Assembly (NCBI GenBank): GCA_016930365.1
Contig: JAFGGY010000181.1
Span: forward strand, 1 to 56,815
Reading direction: 5' to 3'
Length of the DNA stretch: 56,815 nucleotides
Source of the DNA: Prolixibacteraceae bacterium
Lineage (GTDB): Bacteria > Bacteroidota > Bacteroidia > Bacteroidales > Prolixibacteraceae
Below, one piece after another: positions 36,001 to 41,327 of this stretch (positions are counted from its first letter, which is position 1; every line of letters starts with the position of its first letter). The translations under genes and the position numbers were made by a program. Under the pieces are notes generated by a model that worked only from the letters and a program-made list of their open reading frames with translations, was not told the DNA's origin and did no database searches.

Positions 36001-37526
36001 AGTATCCAGCGCCACTTTCCGGTTGATTTTTGCCTCCATGCCATCACATTATGGCCGATGGATGTATTTCCACTCCACAGTTCGGTAATAACCAAATCGG
36101 TAAAGTTTTCAATGTCCATTTCGTTTTCAACAGCAAGCCAATTTTCGGCATTGGTAAGGTTGTTTTTTGTTATATCAATAAGTTTGTTGTAAGCAGCCAG
36201 TGCTTCTTCGCCACCTTCTTCGGCATATTCCTCGTATTCTACCATGTATATGTCGTTTTCGGGTATGTCGAAGTTCTGCATTACATAATCGTCGTTTATT
36301 TTTTCCCTGATGTTATGAATTCCCATGTACTCGCCATTGACGTAAACTGCGCAGGCTCTGAAGCCCGAGTTGTCTACTTGTGTATAATTGTAAGTAGCAT
36401 TTTGCGCCATGCCGTCTCTAAATAAGGTATAAGTCCAGTCGCTTCCCGAAGCCCGTAAGGCAAACGAATCGTATTTTTTCCGTTTTTTCTCAAAAATAAG
36501 TGGATAGTCGAGTTTTCCTTCACCGTATTCTTTTCTGAAATATACCCCAAGCATTTTTTGAGGTAGTTTCCAAGCATAAAGAGCATTTATTTTAACACCT
36601 GCTCTCAGGTTAAAAGCTGCACGATCGCTGCCGTCGTTTTCGAAAAGTTCAATATTTACCGGTATTTCCCATTCGGGTTTGTAATCCTGCACATAAATCC
36701 CTTTTTCTGAATCCCAGAAATTATCGGGATGTGTTGATATGGCTACAACAGGTAGCGAGCCAATTTCTTTGTTCGAGTTGATGAAATAAGTTTGAGTAAC
36801 AACGTTTCCGGGTTTTTCACCCTGTTTAAATATTCGGGCACGTACAACCGTTGTCTTACTTATATTAAGTGGCTCGATGCTAAGAGGCGAATTTTCATCG
36901 GGTTCGGCTCCATTTAGTGTATATCGCACTTCACCACCAAATTTCGATTCAATTTGTACCTCAATGGCATGGTTGTAAATTCCACCATTTAACGAAAAAT
37001 GTGGTGAGCTGTAAACAATATCAGTAAACGAATTGCCCAGATTTTGCTCACCGGGACTTGATTCAGTATAAAAAACCCAATTTTGAGCACCGTCGCTTTC
37101 GCGCCCCATCGAAATGTTGGGTTCCTGCTGCTTAAACGAAATCGAATCGATTATTTCGCCATAAGGTGAAATCAGGGCCAGTTCTTCGCCATCGGCCGAT
37201 AATTTGAACGAAGCATGAAGCCCGACATTTAATCCATCAGCCCATATTAGTTGATATCCATTGGCTTCAATCGATGTGTTTGTTTTGATTTGCCATTTGG
37301 TCGGATTCGAAAAATTATCGGTAAGAAAATAATTGTTTAGCGAAACCGGTTGGTCAGACGAATTATATATTTCAACCCAGTCGGCGCTTTCGTTGTAATC
37401 GGGGTCAACAACAGCGCCCGAATTCGAAGCCATGAATTCGTTTATTAGAATCTGTCCAAAGATTTGGTGTTGCGCAGTAAAAAAGAATAGAGTAAAAAAA
37501 AAGTATAATGTGTATGTTTTTTTCAT
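33039..37526 (-). CDS. Giant T9SS-exported lamin-tail/CotH/beta-helix protein
   Basis: A 1495-residue secreted protein. Domains in order: signal peptide (1-24); lamin-tail domain (about 25-150, INEFMASNSGAVVDPDY); chitobiase-like beta-sandwich (about 175-250, VRYTLNGAEPDENSPL); CotH domain (about 285-630, VYVNGEYMGIHNIREKI, WILMDIDRGFFN); a small InlB-like segment (about 640-690, YRFVGWSQ); galactose-binding-like domain (about 705-865); parallel beta-helix (about 930-1230); second lamin-tail domain (about 1255-1390); and a type IX sorting domain (about 1420-1495, VYPNPASETIRIEG). In the CotH part the final Gly of DxDxxxG is replaced (DIDRGFF). The start codon lies inside repeat copy B. An adhesin or cell-surface modifying role is inferred. 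Confidence 0.88.
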   Translation of the reverse strand: MKKTYTLYFFFTLFFFTAQHQIFGQILINEFMASNSGAVVDPDYNESADWVEIYNSSDQPVSLNNYFLTDNFSNPTKWQIKTNTSIEANGYQLIWADGLNVGLHASFKLSADGEELALISPYGEIIDSISFKQQEPNISMGRESDGAQNWVFYTESSPGEQNLGNSFTDIVYSSPHFSLNGGIYNHAIEVQIESKFGGEVRYTLNGAEPDENSPLSIEPLNISKTTVVRARIFKQGEKPGNVVTQTYFINSNKEIGSLPVVAISTHPDNFWDSEKGIYVQDYKPEWEIPVNIELFENDGSDRAAFNLRAGVKINALYAWKLPQKMLGVYFRKEYGEGKLDYPLIFEKKRKKYDSFALRASGSDWTYTLFRDGMAQNATYNYTQVDNSGFRACAVYVNGEYMGIHNIREKINDDYVMQNFDIPENDIYMVEYEEYAEEGGEEALAAYNKLIDITKNNLTNAENWLAVENEMDIENFTDLVITELWSGNTSIGHNVMAWRQKSTGKWRWILMDIDRGFFNVDDHLLDFYIKQDAWPLKELAENPEYIHYLGKRTADHLFTTFHPGRIIPLIERHKNSIQDEIPKHVERWEGTTAIDNYGQPLRSYDYWLEEVQDLKDFINTRTSHILDDLTQYGFEKSIPLVVSTYPENAGHIHFNGLKIPIENCTGKYPANENVELKADALPGYRFVGWSQSEKINLVEKKSHWKYNDSGSDLDLSWKDFTYNDENWPEGQAELGYGDGDENTIVSFGNDGNNKHITTYFRKTFTVYDANFQNLILNLKYDDGAVVYLNNEEILRANMPDGIIDFKTTASKGISNESSFKQFSISANYLKNGENLLAVEIHQTEETSSDISFDLELSAIIAETENLISTNPTINITTKEELQITAIFEQTGACIVPSNITSEHILTKECSPYLVQQDVEITSTGKLIIEEDVEIWMPENGTITANGSIVAKGTNGHPVIFKANPQNNGEPWGIINIVGVADTSYFSNVLIEDASSGKHPIRETAAISAYHSIVVIDSTTIENVHGNPIAGRYSDIRLTNSYLHSAITGDLINVKYGKGFIDNCRFTGNNQSDTDAIDYDDVENGIIKNSTIHDFHGSNSDAIDIGEQSQNVLIDSIFVYNITDKGVSVGQQSTATVRNSIFTACNLGAGLKDSSRVTIDHCTYYGNNISIATYEKNPGRAGANVVVQNSILSNSYESTLLCDDNSTLTVRYSLSDNDSLPNEYNNLLANPIFDNPTFYNFGLTNASPAITAASNGMNMGITLPTPGISPKLIIDRIFYSTSEQTDLPEFFSIYNPSNTEIDLTGMKITRGVTFEFPTGTTINAGERAYLTADILHPYWDNKPKNLYQWSSGKLADEGETILLESETGILIDGVKYNNKNPWPILGNSTTGIVLNSYNVDNHFGSNWIIEDISLMVSSTKHFESETALKVYPNPASETIRIEGRKTPTAPIMIYNLTGECVYSQNVTENRCEITISQLPNGLYLVKSGLQSSVFIKH

Positions 37527-37643
37527 ACGATTAAATTGTTTGTTTTTATGGTATCGTATAGCCTGCCCCGATTTTTCGGGGGAACTCGCATGTAATAAAT
37601 TTTCATCCTCTTGGATGCGATCGTTTTACATGCTCGTTTCATA
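37521..37643 (-). repeat. Dispersed multi-hairpin repeat, copy B
   Basis: A 123-bp element, reverse complement of copy A (15172-15290), differing only by a few bases after the GGATG stem and one extra T after GGCAGGC. All stems of copy A are kept. Read on the minus strand, its last bases are ATCGTATGAAA, where ATG-AAA are the first two codons of the giant gene, so the start codon sits in the terminal stem. The remainder of the 374-bp gap (37644-37900) shows no gene; a near-match box TTTCTTTG lies before the gene at 37901. Confidence 0.85.
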
Positions 37644-37900
37644 AAAGTTTTTCCGATTTTATTTATTGTATTACTGTTCACAAAATAAGGGTTTCTTTTA
37701 TAAATCAATATTAATGAAGATGCAAAAGTTGCAATGTCGTTTTTTTTCATCGTAAAACTAATCACTTTGCTTAAGTGTTAATAAGTGTTAAAACTGAATG
37801 CTTTCAATTGCATGTTTTAATCAGTTTTTATGCTTGTTTAAGTTGTTTTCTTTGCATTAGTATATAAAACGAATGTGGAACACTTTAAAAAATAAGAGTT

Positions 37901-38365
37901 ATGAAACGAGTATTAATAATAAGCATTCTATTCTTTTTCTTTGCCTTAAATGCATCGGCAAAAAGCATTATTAAAGAAACCAACACGTTTACCATTACCA
38001 CAAACGAAGATATTCAGCAGCCGGCAGGAGAAGCTATAAATAGCTGGGTTATTGAGTATGGTGGAAACGATAGCCGGATTGAAGTATTTAAGAATACGAC
38101 CCGAAAAGGAGAGGAGTACCTTGTACGAAACGCCAGTTTCGAAGTGCGATATATCAATACCGATAAGGGATTTGGCGTAAAATGGGTAAACAACAAGCAA
38201 TCGGATGTGCCTTTTGAAATTACCAGGGTTGTAATTAACGAGCATGAAATGAAAAACCAGTCCTTGCTTTCGGCAAAACCATTAAGCGAAAAGAAAGCGC
38301 TTGACTATATTGCTTCGTTTGTGCCCTATTTGCTCAACGAAAATTACAAGCATCTTTTAAATTAG
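37901..38365 (+). CDS. Small exported protein of unknown function
   Basis: A 154-residue protein with a clear signal peptide (MKRVLIISILFFFFALNASA, cleavage near residue 20). The mature 134 residues look like a compact mixed alpha/beta domain (SWVIEYGGNDSRIEVFKN; EEYLVRNASFEVRYINTDKG) with no motif I recognise. It is predicted to be periplasmic or secreted. It stands alone between the repeat copy and a bidirectional terminator, so it is probably monocistronic. Confidence 0.8.
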   Translation: MKRVLIISILFFFFALNASAKSIIKETNTFTITTNEDIQQPAGEAINSWVIEYGGNDSRIEVFKNTTRKGEEYLVRNASFEVRYINTDKGFGVKWVNNKQSDVPFEITRVVINEHEMKNQSLLSAKPLSEKKALDYIASFVPYLLNENYKHLLN

Positions 38366-38396
38366 GGATTAATAAGAACAGATAGTGCAATTTTTC

Positions 38397-38430
38397 AAAA
38401 CCCCGCCTGATTGAAGGGCGGGGTTTTATA
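38397..38430. terminator. Bidirectional terminator between converging genes
   Basis: AAAACCCCGCC (38397-38407) pairs with GGCGGGGTTTT (38417-38427) and has T-rich tracts on both strands. It serves the small exported protein gene (+) and the homoserine dehydrogenase gene (-). Confidence 0.9.
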
Positions 38431-38433
38431 TTT

Positions 38434-39744
38434 TTAATATAGAATAGGCATTACTTTCGGTTCGCTCAGTAGCATGCCGGGGCGTTCGGTTTTAATTTTT
38501 TCGATTGCTGTTTCGATTTGTTCTAACCGACAGGGCATTGTGGCCACCGAAAAGGTTGCTTTTTCGCCCTGATGGCGGTTATGGCTAACGGTGTCGATGT
38601 TGATATCGCGTGAACCGATAGCGGTGGTGATGAAACCGGTTGTACCGGGTAAATCGGCTGTGTGAAAGGTGATGAGATAAGGAAATACAAACTGACGGGC
38701 ATCGGCAAAATTCAACGATTGTTGAGGAGCAGTATTGCGCATTTTTTCGCCATAACGGGCAATAAAAACCATGTCGGAAACAATTGACATAGCTGTTTCG
38801 CTCGAACCGGCCCCTTTGCCTACCAATATGTGCTTGCCCGAATATTTTGTATTCACCCTAACGGCATTGGTCGCACCATTAACGCCCGAAAGGAAATTGC
38901 TGTTTTTGACCATCATGGGGCGTACGGTGGCAAAAATATCGCCGTTAATTTTTTTGGCGTAGCAAATGAGTTTTATTTTGGCATCGATTTCGTTGGCAAA
39001 TTCAATGTCTTCTTTTTTAATATTTTCGATTCCGGTAATTGCCAAATCGTTCATCGAAACATCAATCCCGTAGGCCAGTTTGATAAGTAGAATAATTTTA
39101 TGTCCGGCATCTCCACCGTTAATATCCAGGGCCGGATCGGCCTCAGCATAGCCATTTTCCTGTGCCAGTTGCAGCGCATTTTCGAAGCCCAGGCCTTCGT
39201 TTTGCATGCGGCTCAGTATGTAGTTGCTGGTGCCGTTCATAATACCCGAGATGGACAAAATTTTATCGCCGGTAAAGTTCTCTTTTATGGTTTTAACAAT
39301 AGGAATTGCTCCGCACACTGCTGCTTCGAAGCCAATTTTCACTCCATGTTTTTCAGCTTCCTCAAATATATCGCAACCCCGTTCGGCCAGCAGGGCTTTA
39401 TTGGCCGTAACCAGATGTTTGCCGGCTTTAACAATCCGCATGCAGATGTCGTGTACAAAATCGCTTGTACCCCCAATGGTTTCAACTACCAGGTCGATTT
39501 CGGGCGAAGTTATAATTTGATCAATTGCCTCGGCCGCTTCGATTACTGTTAGCTTTTTACCGCCTCCGGCAAATAAATTTGGCGGTATATTAAAACGCTC
39601 CGATGCTACGTCGGGGTTTAATTCTACAATGGTTTTAAGTACCATTTCGGTATTCGAACGAAGGGCTAATTCTTTGTTCATTTCGCGGATAATGGTAGCG
39701 ACTCCACCTCCAACGGTTCCACATCCCAGTATTGCTATATTCAT
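38434..39744 (-). CDS. hom: Homoserine dehydrogenase
   Basis: A 436-residue cytosolic enzyme reducing aspartate semialdehyde to homoserine for threonine and methionine synthesis. ILGCGTVGGGVATII is the N-terminal dinucleotide-binding motif, VTANKALLAERG the next landmark, and GIMNGTSNYILSRM plus ENGYAEADPALDINGGDAGHK form the catalytic signature. A C-terminal ACT domain (about 355-430, LITFHTADLPGTTGFITTAI) implies allosteric control by threonine, as in the Gram-positive-type enzymes. It is a single gene here, not fused to aspartokinase. Confidence 0.95.
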   Translation of the reverse strand: MNIAILGCGTVGGGVATIIREMNKELALRSNTEMVLKTIVELNPDVASERFNIPPNLFAGGGKKLTVIEAAEAIDQIITSPEIDLVVETIGGTSDFVHDICMRIVKAGKHLVTANKALLAERGCDIFEEAEKHGVKIGFEAAVCGAIPIVKTIKENFTGDKILSISGIMNGTSNYILSRMQNEGLGFENALQLAQENGYAEADPALDINGGDAGHKIILLIKLAYGIDVSMNDLAITGIENIKKEDIEFANEIDAKIKLICYAKKINGDIFATVRPMMVKNSNFLSGVNGATNAVRVNTKYSGKHILVGKGAGSSETAMSIVSDMVFIARYGEKMRNTAPQQSLNFADARQFVFPYLITFHTADLPGTTGFITTAIGSRDINIDTVSHNRHQGEKATFSVATMPCRLEQIETAIEKIKTERPGMLLSEPKVMPILY

Positions 39745-39888
39745 GTTGTCTATTTTTTTCTTTTGGGTGTCGAATATAATAAAAAATGAATGTTTACTGA
39801 TAATTTGGTAGTTTATTGCTTCTTTCGATGATGGTTTTTAAGTATTTTACCGTATTCGATTTGTATAAATCATTTGTTCGATACTTCA

Positions 39889-39953
39889 TTCGTCACAGAT
39901 ATTTTCCGTTCATAAACGTAAAACGTTCGTTCGTCATAAAAAAATGGACGTTC
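39889..39953. promoter_or_regulatory. Cluster of CGTTC / TTCGTCA motifs
   Basis: Four CGTTC words (39907, 39924, 39928, 39949) and two TTCGTCA words (39889, 39930) fall within 65 bp between the homoserine dehydrogenase start and the promoter of the small peptide gene. They may be binding sites for an unknown regulator. The evidence is word repetition only. 39745-39888 shows no gene. Confidence 0.3.
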
Positions 39954-39974
39954 GTAAAAAACGAAAAAAAATAC

Positions 39975-40005
39975 TTGATTTAGCTGATATTCAGTTTTAT
40001 ATTTG
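39975..40005 (+). promoter_or_regulatory. Full Bacteroidota promoter for the 30-residue peptide gene
   Basis: TTG at 39975-39977, a 20-bp spacer, and TATATTTG at 39998-40005 match the Bacteroidota -33/-7 pattern. The ORF begins 40 bp later, at 40046. Confidence 0.7.
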
Positions 40006-40045
40006 CTGTCGATAAAACAATAGAAACCTTTTAAACCTATATACT

Positions 40046-40138
40046 ATGATTTCAGTCCTAATCGCAATCGGAATTTTTTTAATGGCAGTTGGAGTTGCTT
40101 TTTATAACGAAGCAAAAAAGTCGAACCAGACAAGATAG
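40046..40138 (+). CDS. 30-residue single-TM membrane peptide
   Basis: A short ORF, MISVLIAIGIFLMAVGVAFY then NEAKKSNQTR. Residues 2-20 form one membrane helix and the C-terminus is basic, so the tail is probably cytoplasmic. It has a good promoter (39975-40005) and its own terminator (40206-40235), giving a transcript of roughly 220 nt. No family is recognised. Such peptides often bind larger membrane complexes, but nothing here says which. The long 3' region (40139-40205) shows no further ORF. The alternative is that the transcript acts as an RNA. Confidence 0.65.
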   Translation: MISVLIAIGIFLMAVGVAFYNEAKKSNQTR

Positions 40139-40205
40139 TAAAAACATACTCTCTCTTTAACTGTATAGATTACATCATCTTGAATTTTTTCATAATTTGT
40201 GCATG

Positions 40206-40236
40206 AAAAACCTCTCTACCCGGAGGTTTTTTTTGT
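40206..40236 (+). terminator. Intrinsic terminator after the small peptide gene
   Basis: AAAAACCTC pairs with GAGGTTTTT (40206-40214 / 40223-40231), with further T residues to 40234. Confidence 0.8.
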
Positions 40237-40293
40237 AAAATACATTTCTCACGTAAGCTTCTAACCGAATTATGAAGTAAAACTCAAAATTGA

Positions 40294-40301
40294 TACTTTT
40301 G
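40294..40301 (+). promoter_or_regulatory. Bacteroidota -7 box for ispE
   Basis: TACTTTTG, an exact TAnnTTTG match, 31 bp before the ispE ATG. Confidence 0.5.
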
Positions 40302-40332
40302 CGATGTTTTATTTACCTCATCGATAACAATC

Positions 40333-41145
40333 ATGATTGTATTTCCAAATGCAAAAATCAATATTGGGTTGAACGTTTTGAGTAAGCGACCGGATGGTTT
40401 TCACAACATCGAATCGCTTTTTTATCCCATCCAGCTTTGTGATGTTCTGGAAATTGTTGAAGCTTCTGATTTTGCTTTTACGCAAAGTGGTATTTTTTTC
40501 GATGCTTGCTCGGAGGATAATTTGGTTGTAAAAGCGTTCCGCATGCTGCAAACCCGTTTTTCACTCCCCAATATTCATATACACTTACATAAGAAAATCC
40601 CGGTTGGTGCCGGGCTGGGAGGCGGTTCGTCTGATGCTGCTTATATGCTTTGCCTGTTAAACGATTTTTTCAAATTGGAATTAAGTGCAAGTCAACTTCA
40701 TACACATGCACTCGAACTCGGCAGCGATTGCCCCTTTTTTGTCGATAATATTCCTGCCATCGCCCACGGGCGAGGCGAAATTCTTACACCGTTTCATGTT
40801 AACCTGGCCCGATGGTTTTTGGTGTTGGTTAAGCCCGATATTTTTGTTTCTACTGCTGAAGCCTATGCCGGAATTACTCCGGTAATACCTTCCGAAACTC
40901 TTTTGTCGATGCTCGAACAACCAGTTCGCGATTGGAAGCAGAATGTGCATAACCAGTTCGAACAGCATGTTTTTCAACGTTATCATGAAATTGAAGTTTT
41001 GAAAACCAAAATGTACTCAAATGGTGCAGTATATGCTTCAATGTCGGGAAGCGGTTCGTCGGTTTTCGGGTTATTCCAATCAAAACCCGGTAATATCGAA
41101 GATGTATTCCGAGGTAGTTTTATTCATACCGAAGTGTTGAAATAA
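40333..41145 (+). CDS. ispE: 4-diphosphocytidyl-2-C-methyl-D-erythritol kinase
   Basis: A 270-residue GHMP kinase of the non-mevalonate (MEP) isoprenoid pathway. PNAKINIGLNVLSKRPDGFHNIESLF is split over the N-terminal substrate motif, PVGAGLGGGSSDAAYML (about 95-111) is the ATP-binding loop, and ASMSGSGSSVFGLF (about 236-249) is the C-terminal GHMP motif. The length is slightly short for the family (about 280-300) but all motifs are present. The product feeds isoprenoid synthesis, including the menaquinone side chain used by menA. Confidence 0.95.
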   Translation: MIVFPNAKINIGLNVLSKRPDGFHNIESLFYPIQLCDVLEIVEASDFAFTQSGIFFDACSEDNLVVKAFRMLQTRFSLPNIHIHLHKKIPVGAGLGGGSSDAAYMLCLLNDFFKLELSASQLHTHALELGSDCPFFVDNIPAIAHGRGEILTPFHVNLARWFLVLVKPDIFVSTAEAYAGITPVIPSETLLSMLEQPVRDWKQNVHNQFEQHVFQRYHEIEVLKTKMYSNGAVYASMSGSGSSVFGLFQSKPGNIEDVFRGSFIHTEVLK

Positions 41146-41204
41146 TTCTCTTTTCTTATCCTTGAACTGGTGTTGTATCTTTTTTGAACAATGTTGTATA
41201 ACAT

Positions 41205-41248
41205 GTTTGCCGCAAACGTTTGCGAATACGTTTGCATAAATTGTTTGC
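41205..41248. promoter_or_regulatory. LacI-type operator array upstream of the amylase
   Basis: CGCAAACGTTTGCG at 41211-41224 is a perfect 14-bp palindrome of the kind bound by LacI-family regulators. Four GTTTGC words stand at 41205, 41218, 41230 and 41243, a regular 12-13-bp spacing. The array lies 80-120 bp before the amylase start. No LacI gene is in the window. Confidence 0.65.
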
Positions 41249-41327
41249 CGGTAAAGCTTGTTTTACAGGCTTTTTGTGCCGTTAAATGAATTATATTGCA
41301 AATGTTTAATGACGAATTTTAGGGGAC

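Noticed and set aside
37523-37765. 80-codon minus-strand ORF upstream of the giant gene
   Set aside because: It is mostly repeat copy B read in another frame. Copy A carries an indel that breaks the same frame, so it is not conserved as protein.
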